Made by a program: the position numbers and the translations under genes
In this document: positions 23,470 through 34,356 of the stretch, one piece after another
Position numbering within the stretch: the first letter of the stretch is position 1
Layout of the letters: every line of letters begins with the position of its first letter
Notes under the pieces: model-generated
What the model was told of the DNA's origin: nothing
What the model saw: the letters and a program-made list of their open reading frames with translations, nothing else
The model's database searches: none
Origin: Nipponacmea schrenckii
Taxonomy: Eukaryota; Mollusca; Gastropoda; Lottiidae
Direction of reading: 5' to 3'
Length of the DNA: 64,000 bases
Assembly: GCA_030562195.1 (NCBI GenBank)
Contig: JAUJPP010000011.1
Location: 9,734,001-9,798,000 of the forward strand

Positions 23470-24245
23470 TCATACTCCATATATAAAAATAGCGGGAGGT
23501 CGAGTCGATCGAAGTTCAATATTGACCCTAGAATAGGTTAATTCGGGTGACACAGGTAATACAAATTTTAATGGGGTAATAAAGGATTCATCTATAACAG
23601 CCCCCCTTCATCACCTATCGAAAATCAGCGAAATCGAAATATATTTACTATGAAATATTGCGCTTATTCTTGAAAACGCGTTCAATTTTAAGCTTGTTAA
23701 CACTCTACAGGGCACAACACTTGATGGATTTTAATGAAACTTAGTGTGGGTGCTCGTTGTCTTCTAAGGATGAACCTTATCGAAAATCAGCTAAATCGAA
23801 AAATATTTACTATGAATTATTCCCTTATTGTTGAAAACGCGTTCAATTTTAAGCTTGTTAACACTCTACAGGGCACAATTCTTAATAGATTTTACTGAAA
23901 CTTGGTGTGGGTGCCCGTTGTTACCCAAGGATGAACTCTATTGAAAATCAGCAAAATCTTAAAATGGTTTATTGCCCTCGTTCTTGAAATGATTCCTGAT
24001 GGATTTTGACGAAATTTGGTGTGAATTTTTGCTGCTACCCAAGGATTAAGAATATTGAAAATCAGCTGTACTGTAAAATATTTCACAACCGATGTTGAAG
24101 AAACTTGGGTATTGATTGTCAGTGAAATTGAGAGAATGTAAGTGAAATTGAAATATTTATTATGTGTTATTGCCCTTGTTCTTCTAAAAAAGTTATCCCC
24201 TTCAAACAAAGCTGCCATTGGGCGTATATTACCTTGACATGTAAT
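23470..24245 (-). mobile_element. Pearl-like element, copy 2, reverse orientation
   Basis: Read on the minus strand from 24245, it starts CATGTCAAGGTAATATACGC, then CCAATGGCAGC, like copy 1 (CAAGGTAACATACGCCCACTGGCAGC). The internal units (AACACTCTACAGGGCACAA, GAAAATCAGC) repeat with a clear 161-bp period at 23701 and 23862. The unit sequence differs from copy 1, so it is another subfamily. The far end near 23470 is not sharp. Confidence 0.65.
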
Positions 24246-25204
24246 TAATAGGTATAAATTTGTCAATATACTGTAGATTTAAAAAAACGAAAACACGAAG
24301 AAAATCGAGCAAAAATTGCGACTTAAAGCGCCGATTTTCAACTTCTTACCCTTGTAGCACTGCAGCACTTCCGGTTGCGCCAAAAAAGTTCTAAAATATA
24401 TTTAAAAACAACGTAGCCACAGCAGAAGGTCGGGGGACGTTGAAAGAATGCTGCAACTACTGCAGTCTAGGCGCAGGAAGGTGTGTAAAAATCGAAGAGA
24501 AAAAAAAATTGACAGCTACATACATACCATGCATGGTCTCTCTCTATTCTTTACGGCTATTTAGCACGTACGTAAAATATATATTCATGAAAAAATACAT
24601 AATAATAAAAACCACAGCAATCAATTTCTTTAAGGCGTCCATTCTATTTAATCCTTCTTGTAAAGAATACTTTATTATTTCATTCTAATGGGAATAAGCT
24701 CCCACTCGGAACTTCCGACTTTCCCAGAGGTACTGAATACAGCACAAGACATGGTTGTTGAAGAACAGGACAAAGACAATGAAATTTCTAATTTTTGCAA
24801 TTTCGGCAACTTCAATGTCCCAAGAAACAGTTTGTTTCTGTATTAAAATCATTTTTTTGTAAACCTATCGCTTGTTGTTTGTTTTTAATTTGTCTTAAAA
24901 CTATGAGAAAAATCGAATATTTGATAAACAGAAAAATGCCTTTCCAATCGTTTTACCCCGCCATGTTGGGTACCGTTAAAAAGCGGAATTCTTCGTTTTC
25001 CCGATGATTTATTGGAAAATATGCTAATAATAGCTCAATTGACGTAATTGAGGGAATTCCAATTGGTATATCCCAACGAAATCTTCCTTATTTAGCATTA
25101 GGGTCATTTCTAAAATAAAACCTCGCTGCTGATTGGCTGGAATCACTCTTCGGAGATCACGTGACCAACTTCGTGTGGTCGTCTTGACAACCACCGTAAA
25201 CAAC
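24246..25204. other. No recognisable gene
   Basis: AT-rich sequence with several short frames of less than 85 codons that resemble nothing I know. The last part should contain upstream sequence of the Mutator-like gene starting at 25205. Confidence 0.4.
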
Positions 25205-25316
25205 ATGGCGGACAATCAAGATATTTCTGATGAATTAGAAGCAAATAATCATGATAATTTCTACTTGCGAAAGTCGCGTTTTAGATAACGTAGAGAAAAA
25301 CGAAATGGTAGTGTTA
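25205..25316 (+). pseudogene. Mutator-like transposase gene, 5' piece
   Basis: ATGGCGGACAATC in an AACATGGCG context starts an acidic N-terminus and reaches a basic segment (LRKSRFR, stop, RREKRNGSV). The frame runs to the TTA at 25314-25316, where the Harbinger inserted. Removing the element and one TTA makes the frame continue directly into the Asn/Asp-rich segment at 32888, so both pieces belong to one gene. The in-frame TAA at about 25289 shows that the gene is dead. Confidence 0.65.
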
Positions 25317-25564
25317 AGGAGCACTCACACCGCAAGCGTCACGACAACGTAGCGACAAAACGTTTTGACGTTCTGATTAGAAACCCTTTACTTAACGTTG
25401 ATCCACTCACACTGGACGCGTAACTACAAAACGACATCGTTCTGTCGCGCGTCAAACGTCAAGCGATTAGAAAAGGTTTCTATTCGAACGCGACACGTCG
25501 TCTGCTATCACAGTATTAACCAATCAAAATTGAGGAAATTTCCTTCATCACCAATGTAAACAAA

Positions 25565-26738
25565 ATGGATGATAAATTTTCCGAAAAGTTAATTTTTTTA
25601 GTTCAAAATCATCCCATTTTATACGACAAGTCCAATCCGAAATATAAAGATCATGTTCAGAAAGATATCGTTTGGGGCATTATTTCTGCCGAACTTGGTT
25701 CATCCGAAGGTAGGTAGATCTTTTTTTTTTTTTAACTCAATTAGATCTAAATAGAAAATCTACGGTACGTGGATGTGACACCGTGCCGTGCGCCGTACTT
25801 TTTTGTTGTTGTTGTCTTTGCATTTATTTTTATTGACAGATTAGCGCCCAGCAAATGCTAAAATATGAAAAATAAATTTCTAGGCTATTATATATGCCCA
25901 TATAAGAATTTCTTCTATTTCATTAATATATTTTTATTCCAGATTTCGTCATGAAAAAATGGAAATCAATCAGAGATTGTTACACAAGGAAACTGAGGGA
26001 GGTGAAATCAACTAAGAGTGGACAAGCAGCAGATGCCTGTGTGCCCTATAAATTTGGGAAACAGCTTGAATTTTTAAACAGATTTATTGCAAATAGAAGG
26101 TATGTGCCTGATTTTATTCAACTGATCAATAGAAATCATACTTGGAAATATTGATAGCCTACCGGGTACATGAGCTTGAAAAATGCACAATACAAGTAAT
26201 GGTAACCTTATAATATATCATTTATCATAAATTCTTTGATTAGTAGGAAATTCTATAGCTCTTGCGAAAAAACGACCTTATGGTTGTTCTACACTAGAAC
26301 ATATAAATTACTATTTTCTTCTTTTCAGCACTGTGTCGAATTTCCCTTCATTTGAGGATACATGTACCGGTACTGAAGAATCTGAGGTAGTGGGGGAAAC
26401 TCAGGAGAGTACACTTGAGACTCTTACTGAAACTCAAACTGATATAAGTAAGTAGTTATGAAAATAATATCATCTATAATATTTTCTATATTTATATGAT
26501 TGTTAAAGTAAACAGATGTAACAAATCCTTATGTTGGTCATACTCGGAGTGAAAATACATGCAATTTTTTTTTTTTAATCTTTTCTGCAGTTCAAAGAGT
26601 TTCAACTGAGTTTAAAGTTTGTATGATGTGCTTTACCTCATTTCTTTTTTAGATAATAAAGATGATCAACAAGGGCCAGTACCAAGTAAGAGAAGCAGAA
26701 AAGATTCCGCAGCTGACCTATTAACTCTAAGCTTTTAG
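25565..26738 (+). CDS. Harbinger 1 MADF-domain DNA-binding protein, 4 exons
   Basis: Exons 25565-25709, 25943-26099, 26329-26447 and 26653-26738 join into 507 nt (168 residues) with GT/AG borders and no stop before TAG. Residues 1 to about 100 form a MADF (Myb/SANT-like) domain (LIFLVQNHPILYDKSNPKYK, then WKSIRDCYTRKLREVKS and FLNRFIANRR). An acidic Ser/Thr/Glu stretch and a basic SKRSRKDS segment follow. In Harbingers this partner protein helps carry the transposase to the nucleus and to DNA. The protein is short for the type and ends without a clear BESS motif, but the model has no visible lesion. Confidence 0.78.
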
Positions 26739-26989
26739 TCTTTGCCCAAAGACTTATTTATTTCTTTAAGCTCCACTATGATGGTTACTGTTGCGGGTGT
26801 CGCTAATGAGGCAGGGCACGCTTACCCTTCTGAAACACATGTTGCCATTCTACAACTGGGTTTGTCAACTTGACTGTCCTTTCAAAGATTCCACATAGCA
26901 TATATTTATTATTATCTCTGCATTTGTTATTATAGGAAACTTATTGACTATATTCAAATCATAATGCACTCATGAAAGATGTTCTCAAT

Positions 26990-29900
26990 GGGTAATTCCA
27001 CCATTACCGTACAAATTCCCTTAATTTTTGTCCCGATGTCAATAACAAGTAACAAATGAATATTTGTCATTAATTTTAGGTTTGGGGTTAATTAACTCTA
27101 TATATTTTATCGTGCAATTAAAAACACGAGACATTTAGACGAAAAACTTGTGATTAGTATCGATTTAAAGTGTTGCACCGTAACGAAAACTACCATTTTC
27201 TACATGTCCCGATTCCAAGTCCAGTTATATTTTTCTTCGGCAATTATTCTCTTTTAAGACCCGACAGATTCAAAAAGGTATTTCAAGTAAATAAAAACCT
27301 TGCGATGTAGCACATAGCAATCAATAAATCAGAAAATTAATATTCACTCGTAAAAATGTACACAGAAAATTGTCCCGGTAAAAAAATTCAACACCGTAAC
27401 GGGACTTTATTTTGAGCGTAAGTGGACAAAATAATAACTGAATGACTGTATAAATTTGCACACGGCACAGACAAATGGTGGACGTCAAGGCTAACATTGA
27501 TTTATAATCAAATTTTGTACATATTCGCTGGTAAGTTTGAATTTCTGAACAATTTCGCAACCGTATTTTTATTCCGGTTCACCTCCATAACGCACTTTTC
27601 TTGAGTAAAAGCTTAACATTTTCTGGAAAAAATGTATATTTTGTAAAAGAAATTCAGACATGTTGATGTTTTGACGGTGATACAGTCCCGCGCATTAATA
27701 CATCTCAGGCTATGTCATGTTTATGTCCAAATTTTCAACACCGTAACATTCAACACCATAACGCATATCGTTAACTTATTGCGTTATGGTGTTGAAGTAG
27801 TGTTACGGTGTTGACATTTTCTATTTGAAGTTAAATGATATGTGACAGTAAATAAAAAACGACTGTAGAAATTGATTATTATGGTCGATGTTTATAATTG
27901 TCTGTTTCAGGGAAGCTAATTGAAGATGCCATTAAGTGGCAAAGAAAGGGCAAAGAGGTTTCGTGAGCGGATAAAGATGGACCCAGAAAAACATATGACT
28001 TATTTGCAAAACGAAAGACAACGATGGAAGGAGAGAACAGAGAAGGGGAAAGTGAAAAGGATAGGAGATTTATCAGCTAGGAGCCAGGCAAAGAAAAGAA
28101 GGGATTGGAGAAAGGCGAGCAATGCAAGAAATAGTCTTTTAAGAGAGAACAGAAAATTGGAAGGTTACTTAAAATTGAATTCCCCCCCACACTCGTCAGA
28201 TGATAACAACAATGAAAATGCTGACTTACGCCAACATCGAGGTCGCGGAAGAAGAAGAATACATCATCTAAATAGATCCAGGACAGTTAGGAAGTTAAAT
28301 AGAGCACATGACCAATTACTTAACCAGGAACGCCTAGTTGAAAAGTATAAAAAACGGTTAAACAGATTGAAAGCTAGAGAAAGAAACAATGTTGAAATTA
28401 ACAATTCTGATACACCTAGAACAAAGACAACCAAACTCATACGTCAACTTGAAAACAGAAAACATAGAAATAAAGCCAAACGCACTCTATTGTTTCACCA
28501 CGCGCTGGTGGAAGAATTAAAACAAAAACAGCTGAAGGATAAAGGCACACAAAATCTAAAAGTAATTTCGGGTAAAATATTGGCAAAATATAGACTTTTA
28601 GATGAAGCGAGAAAGCAGTTAAAACTATCAAGACGAAAATTAAAATCCAAAGAAAATGTTAAGAAAAGGGGAAATCCTGGAATACCTAGAAGATATCAAG
28701 AAATTATTAAAGAATTTTATGAGAGAGATGATGTAAGTCGCATGAAGCCCGGAAAAAAGGATACTATCACCAAACGGAAAAATAAGAAGCAAATTCGACT
28801 TCTTACAGATACATTACTAAATTTGTTTCACAAATTTCAATCAGAAAATCCATATATTAAAATATGTTTAGCCTCTTTTTGCTATCTCCGTCCTTTTTGG
28901 GTACGGCCACCCAATTTAAAAGACAGAAATACCTGCCTTTGTAAGCGGCACGACAATGCTCAATTCCTTTTGGATAAGCTAGTAACTCTTAAAATAGTCC
29001 AGGGTAGTACAACAGTTGACAGCTTTACCAGGTCTGTAGCTTGCACGGATAGTTTGGAATGTATGACGGGGCTGTGTGAAAGATGTAAAAACAAAAAGGT
29101 AACTGTTGAAGATCAGGATGTTCTAGAAAATGAAATTACATGGTATAAGTGGAATAACGGCAAGAAGACTATTAACTTGAAAGCTGGAGAAGAAAAAGAA
29201 ATCAATGTGACTATTAAAGAACTGATGAAGGGAAAAGTTAAAGATTTGATTGAAGAATTAGAAAACATGATACCCGATTTATGCCAACATGTCTACACCA
29301 CTACGCATCAATTTAAACAGTCCAAATCCTTAAAGGAGCACTGTTCCGCCAACCCTAATAGTGCTATCATCCATATTGATTTCTCTGAAAACTGGGAATC
29401 TAAATATGGCCATGAAATACAATCCGTTCACTTTGGTGGCTCACATGTTCAAGTGACGCTGCACACTGGTGTGATGTATATTTCTGATCAATGCATTCCA
29501 TTTTGTACAATTTCAGATGCAACTCGACATGATCCTGCAGCAATTTGGGCATATCTCGATCCAGTTTTGAGCTATCTCTCTATGCATTTCCCTCAAGTTC
29601 AAAATTTGCATTTTCAAAGCGATGGGCCTAGTACTCAGTACAAAAACAAAACCAATTTCTTCTTTTTATCGACCATACCATTTGATCGTAATTTTAATTC
29701 TGTGTATTGGGATTATTGGGAATCCGGACACGGGAAGGGTGCACCCGATGGGATTGGGGCCGTCATTAAAAGGACAGCAGATTCACTGGTGTCACAGGGA
29801 ACGGATATCCCTAATGCAGAAACGCTTTTCGAGGCACTTGTACTCAAGCAAATTAAAGTAAAACTGTTTTTCGTCCCTATCGATGAAATAACACGTTATG

Positions 29901-31256
29901 ATGATAAAATACCACAGTCTTTAAAACCTGTAAAAGGCACAATGAAAATCAGACAGATTGTAAGCTTGGAGCCACACGCACTCACAATAAGGCATTATAG
30001 CTGTTATTGTTCTGGTTTAATGGTTCTTTGTTCTTGCTACCAACCAAAAACAACATCGGTATATTCCGAGGATATGAGTACTAAGGAACATAATATCATT
30101 TCCAAAACAGAATCATCCATAGCAACATCTTCTGCGACTTCTATTCTCAGACCACCGGCACCTGATGCCTTGCCTGATGACTTAGTAAACCAGTGGTGTG
30201 TGGTAGATTACGATAAAAAACCCTACTTGGGGAAAATAGTTCAAGCCGATTCAGATGGTGTGGAAGTTTCAACCCTTCAGCCAATTGGGAAAAACAAGTT
30301 TGTATGGCCGACATTAGAGGATAAAATCTGGTACGAATATACGAAAGTTGTCACCTTAATAGATGCACCTGAAAGACTAAACTCCCGAAGAGAACTATAC
30401 CAGGTATCCAAATGTGTTTGGGCCGAATTAGAAAAGGTGTTTTAAAAGTTTCCTTACCAGATTATAAAATTGAACCAACCTTTTCAGTTCGCTTATGATT
30501 TAAAAGCTGTAGTTTAATGCATTTATAATTATGGTCAATGTTTTGTATTTCAATTTTTACAATTAATTCGTGTTCGTCTATAGTTGGTTAGTTGCTTGCA
30601 AGATATTAAATGAGTTCTATAGATTTAATAATAGTTCTTTGTCTGTCTTGAGAAAGATGTGGGGACTGCCAAGTAACATTCATGCATATTAGAGAGCTTA
30701 GAAATGGAATGAAACTGTTACTGCAATACAAGTTTTTTAAAGAATGTCAAAGCTTAATACTGGATACTGTCAAATTATTTGAACTCCAAAGCGTGACTTT
30801 TCTTGCCCCTGTGGTAGGGAAGTTACTCTTCAGGTGAGTACTACAAGCCCACCAAAACACACCATTCAACACCGTAACATACCTTTCAACACCGTAACAC
30901 AAATTTCAATATCGTCTTCTCACTTCCCAAAATATGTAAAATTTAAACATTTATGACAAATTTGTATACAATGAGAGTATTTTACATCAACATAACTGTA
31001 TTATCAGTGACACACCCTCAGACGTTACGTGAAAAGGCATTTTTTAATTTTCGTTACGGTATTGAAAGGGGTGGACAGGTTGCCTTGGAAACAAGTAAAA
31101 CTGTACGTCCAATATACATCCAAAAAATGTGCACCGCCTGGAAAATAAGTAACAAGATATTAGTCTTTCAGTATGTAAAAAATAATTCTAAAATATTAAA
31201 AAAAAATTTCCTACTTTATCAATTCTGAATTTGTACGGTAATGGTGGAATTACCCC
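26990..31256. mobile_element. Unassigned DDE DNA transposon nested in Harbinger 1
   Basis: The termini are inverted repeats of about 28 bp (GGGTAATTCCACCATTACCG and onward), starting near 26990 and ending near 31256. Subterminal copies of TTCAACACCGTAAC occur at 27387, 27734, 27749 (variant), 27783 and 27802 (inverted), 30865 and 30885, with weaker ones at 27172 and 31053. They look like transposase binding sites. I find no convincing target duplication (left TTCTCAAT, right CTATATTG). One gene occupies the interior. Confidence 0.82.
27926..30445 (+). CDS. DDE-type transposase, 839 aa, family not recognised
   Basis: The ORF is intact from ATG 27926 to TAA 30445, just after a splice-acceptor-like TTTCAG at 27905-27910, so a 5' UTR intron is likely. 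Residues 1 to about 270 are very basic and helical. Cys/His clusters follow (TCLCKRHD, about 337; CMTGLCERC, about 382). The core has HIDFSENW (about 487), HFGGSHVQVTLH, SDGPSTQYKN (about 570) and WESGHGKGAPDGIGAVIKR (about 600), which fits a D-D-E/H-type RNase H fold. A third Cys cluster (SCYCSGLMVLCSC, about 690) and an SH3/chromo-like tail (WCVVDYDKKPYLGKIV) complete it. Similar uncharacterised proteins are common in invertebrates. I cannot name the superfamily with confidence. Confidence 0.75.
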   Translation: MPLSGKERAKRFRERIKMDPEKHMTYLQNERQRWKERTEKGKVKRIGDLSARSQAKKRRDWRKASNARNSLLRENRKLEGYLKLNSPPHSSDDNNNENADLRQHRGRGRRRIHHLNRSRTVRKLNRAHDQLLNQERLVEKYKKRLNRLKARERNNVEINNSDTPRTKTTKLIRQLENRKHRNKAKRTLLFHHALVEELKQKQLKDKGTQNLKVISGKILAKYRLLDEARKQLKLSRRKLKSKENVKKRGNPGIPRRYQEIIKEFYERDDVSRMKPGKKDTITKRKNKKQIRLLTDTLLNLFHKFQSENPYIKICLASFCYLRPFWVRPPNLKDRNTCLCKRHDNAQFLLDKLVTLKIVQGSTTVDSFTRSVACTDSLECMTGLCERCKNKKVTVEDQDVLENEITWYKWNNGKKTINLKAGEEKEINVTIKELMKGKVKDLIEELENMIPDLCQHVYTTTHQFKQSKSLKEHCSANPNSAIIHIDFSENWESKYGHEIQSVHFGGSHVQVTLHTGVMYISDQCIPFCTISDATRHDPAAIWAYLDPVLSYLSMHFPQVQNLHFQSDGPSTQYKNKTNFFFLSTIPFDRNFNSVYWDYWESGHGKGAPDGIGAVIKRTADSLVSQGTDIPNAETLFEALVLKQIKVKLFFVPIDEITRYDDKIPQSLKPVKGTMKIRQIVSLEPHALTIRHYSCYCSGLMVLCSCYQPKTTSVYSEDMSTKEHNIISKTESSIATSSATSILRPPAPDALPDDLVNQWCVVDYDKKPYLGKIVQADSDGVEVSTLQPIGKNKFVWPTLEDKIWYEYTKVVTLIDAPERLNSRRELYQVSKCVWAELEKVF

Positions 31257-31322
31257 TATATTGTTTTGGTTTAATCTAAGTATTATTATTATTGTAAATA
31301 TGGTCAAACATAAATTGATTAC

Positions 31323-32758
31323 CCTTTAGCTATCTCGATCCAATCATCTGTATTAGGCACAGGCATTTCTTTTTCCCTCATCACATCCCAAATAGCATCA
31401 CATGTTTCTTGGATTAATTCTACGATGGTAGATTGACCAACCCTGTAACTAAATGCCAGGCTTTGGTAACTGTCACCAGAGGCTAAAAATCTGGAAAGAA
31501 AAATTAATAAGCTTATATACATGTAATTGATTATTTAATTTCATTAAAGATTCTTTTCGTTTATATTTGTTTATTGAAAGAATGTTAATTAATATTTAAT
31601 ACAAACATATTGTTTCATTTGATTGAATACCAAAAACTAAACTGTATTGCTCCAGAAGAAAGATGATGTGTCAAATACTCAAATAAGCATAATAAGGCAT
31701 ATACAGTATATTTATCATATATGCACATTATCATGTCTTCATGAGTAAAATATTAAGTAACAAATTTTAACTTGAAGGTAAAACATTCCAACATCAATAC
31801 AAACAGGACCTTCCATGCACCTGAAAGAATAAAACAACAAATACAAGAATGTAAGAAACAAAATGATACAAGCAACAAAAGTCAAATTTAAAACAAAAGT
31901 AAGCTGTATAAACCTTGTCAAATTATCTTTACAAACCTCAGGCAGATTGCCAATCTTTCATCTGGGTAAATTGGCCTTCTATAATTCGTGGTCTGTTTAT
32001 AAATTTTAGGCGCAACAAGACCTAAAATTTCTTCAAATTCACTTGGCGTAAATCTGAATTAAAATTTAAATAAGATGGAATGCCTACAAAGTACCATAGT
32101 CATATTTATTATGAATATGATTTAATCTACTCTAGAATTAGATTGACTTGCTACAAAAGTACAACACAAGATTAGCTAGATTCAAAGATATTTAATTAAT
32201 ATAACTCTTAAGGCCTAAATTATTTTACTTTAAATCAATCAATTTAAGACGCTACCAGTACCAGAGCTCTTGCTCTATTCTAGATCTTAAATATAATAGA
32301 TCTACTAGGCCTAGATCTAATAATATAAAAAAAGTATACTATAAATAATTAAAATTTTAATAGAGTACTAACTAGCTAGACCGCTACAGTACAGTACTAG
32401 GCTGGCTAAGTTAAAGTACTTTTTACTTAAGTACACTAGCTATAAGAATGTAGGCCTAATGCTAGATCTAATTGTATCTATTGTATTACTAGACAGTAGA
32501 CTAGTACTAGGCCTAGCCTAGTGTATTAGCCTAGATCTAGTAATACTATTCTAACCTGAAATATGTCACAAATCGGTCACTATCCAATTGAAGTTCTTGA
32601 ACTAGACGATGAAATTCGCCTAAATTATGCCTCTGTGCTTTCGTCTCATGAACCCAAATGTTTCTATTGGGTTGGTCAACTAATGTTAATAGAAGTAAAG
32701 CCTCTTCTTCTTCTTCATCATCTGAATCTGAGCCCAAGCAGACGTATTTTGACGCCAT
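31323..32758 (-). pseudogene. Harbinger 1 transposase, N-terminal exons only
   Basis: Exons 32758-32556, 32053-31937 and 31490-31323 join in frame across GT/AG introns. They encode an acidic start (SDSDDEEEEEALLLL), then HNLGEFHRLVQELQLDSDRF, FTPSEFEEILGLVAPKI and GDSYQSLAFSYRVGQSTIVE, the helix-turn-helix N-terminal half of HARBI1-type transposases. After 31323 the DDE_Tnp_4 nuclease domain should follow. The nested transposon begins 70 bp further on, and no DDE motif is found between it and the MADF gene. The catalytic domain is therefore missing. Confidence 0.8.
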
Positions 32759-32884
32759 CTTTACTGACCTTGTTTATCTTCCGGTTCAAATGTGACGTCA
32801 CAATAACACGCAGCGCGTTCAGTGTGAGTGTCTGTCGCACTCGTGTCGCAACGTTGTCGTGACGCTTGCGGTGTGAGTGCTCCT

Positions 32885-34096
32885 TTAGTGACAATAATTC
32901 CAATAATAATAATAATAATGTGGATTTAGGCGAAACGATCGGATTCGGAGATGATAACCGCGATGGTGATATTGAAGATGACATCGACAATGACACTGAC
33001 ATTTTTGATAACGATATTGTCGGCGATATTTCTTCTATTTTTGGAAAGCTTGTTAACTCAGTTGAGGAGTCTTTGAGGGTGTAAGCCAAAATTTTTCGGA
33101 CGGTATCGTTAATTTTGTTAGTGAAACTAAAAAAACGTTTAGACAGGTTTAGAAAGACTGAAAGTGAAAGTGAAGAAGAGAATGAGCACTTCGTTGATGA
33201 CAGTAATGGAGACACCTGTTTTATTGACACAGCTTCTTTTTGTGATTTGTTTAAAAAAAAAAGCTGTATGTGAATACTGTGGGTGTCACAGTTTGGTGGT
33301 ATTTGAAGAGAAGCAGCGTAGGAAAGGCCTAACTTCCATTCCTTCAATAAAATGTGAAAATGAATCCTGTCCTGATTTCCATTCAACGCAAATATCAGTG
33401 CATAGCAGTGGAAAGGCTGCCTCTTCTCCAAATGAACATAGGAATAGGTCATTTTCTGTGGGAAGAGATTCTGGAAGCTCATGTCTTCCTTTGTCTGTGA
33501 ATATGAAACTTTTGCTGGCTAGTAGAGCCATTGGGTATCACCAGCTACGACGCTTCTTGGCCATCCTTGGTATTGGTAATTTTATGCATATAAAAACCTT
33601 TCAAGAACTTAATAAGAAGCTGCATGCTGTAGCTATATCAGCAGTGTATGACAAAGAACATTTTTGGATGGAGCGTCAAGAAGACAACATGAATAAGAAT
33701 AAGTTCAAATCACCTCAAGACCTGGAGACATAGCTGTGATGTTTGATGGCACTTGGCAGAAGAGGGGAAAGGGCCTCAGTCATAGGCCATGTAGAGGCAA
33801 TGTACGGGGCAATATGGGCTTCTTACGCACCTTCTGCTTCCCATAGTCTGTGTCCTCGATTCAATTACAATAAAGCTGTTGCTAAGTAGGTGCATTTGAG
33901 GGAAAACACAGAACCCTTTTGAGTCCTTGAATGGGAGGATTTGACTAAAGTGCCCTAAGACAAGATGGGCTTCTTAAAAACTGTGGAAACAGCAGATGCT
34001 ATTGCTGTTTTATGGTATAACAAGGGTTACTCTGCCTTCACTGATGTCTTCGATGAACTAGGCAGAGGGTTGCCATATATCCATTTTGAATTCTGA
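32885..34096 (+). pseudogene. Mutator-like transposase gene, middle and 3' part
   Basis: After the TTA the frame encodes an Asn/Asp-rich acidic stretch (to 33081). A stop and indels follow, then EEENEHFVDDSNGDT, a frameshift in a poly-A run near 33255, and CEYCGCH with CENESCPDF (zinc site). Next come PLSVNMKLLLASRAIG and, in another frame near 33735, IAVMFDGTWQKRG, the hallmark of the metazoan Mutator-like transposase domain. Further frames give a CPxxDSWCxY-type block (damaged here, intact at 39070) and CPKTRWASLKTVETADA to TGA 34094-34096. An AATAAA overlaps the stop. Several frameshifts show decay. Confidence 0.75.
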
Positions 34097-34356
34097 ATAA
34101 AGTCAGTTTATTTTAATCTGTAACTATTTTTATCACTCCTACCCCCATGCAGATGCACCTCACTGTTCATTATCCCCCACATCAAACATCCCCAGGTCTA
34201 ACCCTCCACTATTATATGTAATGCCCTCCCTTTTTTCCTATTGTGCGTTTCCATTGCCACTTCCAATTCCCTTTGTTGTCTCCTATATCTTTGTTCCCCT
34301 GTTCCCTTTCTTTGCATACTGGCAACCCTCTGCCTAGTTCATCGAGGACATCAGTT
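34035..34356. repeat. 39-bp inverted repeat over the Mutator-like gene end
   Basis: ACTGATGTCTTCGATGAACT and the next 19 bases (34036 onward) recur in inverse orientation at about 34314-34354 with a spacer of roughly 240 bp. A short direct repeat (TTTGTTGTCTCCTATAT) lies in the same spacer and flank. This could be the end of a small terminal-repeat element or a local inversion. The same structure is present in the second copy near 39275-39600. Confidence 0.7.

Larger units (their letters stand above)
25317..32884. mobile_element. PIF/Harbinger element 1, 7.6 kb, TTA TSD
   Basis: The terminal inverted repeats begin AGGAGCACTCACACCGCAAG and match for 34 bases, then with mismatches to about 41. 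TTA is duplicated at 25314-25316 and 32885-32887, as expected for PIF/Harbinger. A second, inner repeat (CACTCACACTG) is found near both ends. It codes a MADF protein on the plus strand and a transposase on the minus strand, the usual convergent pair. The second transposon, at about 26990-31256, sits between them. The catalytic part of the transposase is not found. Confidence 0.92.

Noticed and set aside
26980..31270. 8-bp or 4-bp target duplication for the nested DDE transposon
   Set aside because: Left flank TTCTCAAT and right flank CTATATTG do not match at any usual length.
32560..33482. Ser-rich 254-codon minus-strand frame (32718-33482) and overlapping short frames
   Set aside because: They are mirrors of the Mutator-like pseudogene and the Harbinger TIR on the opposite strand.
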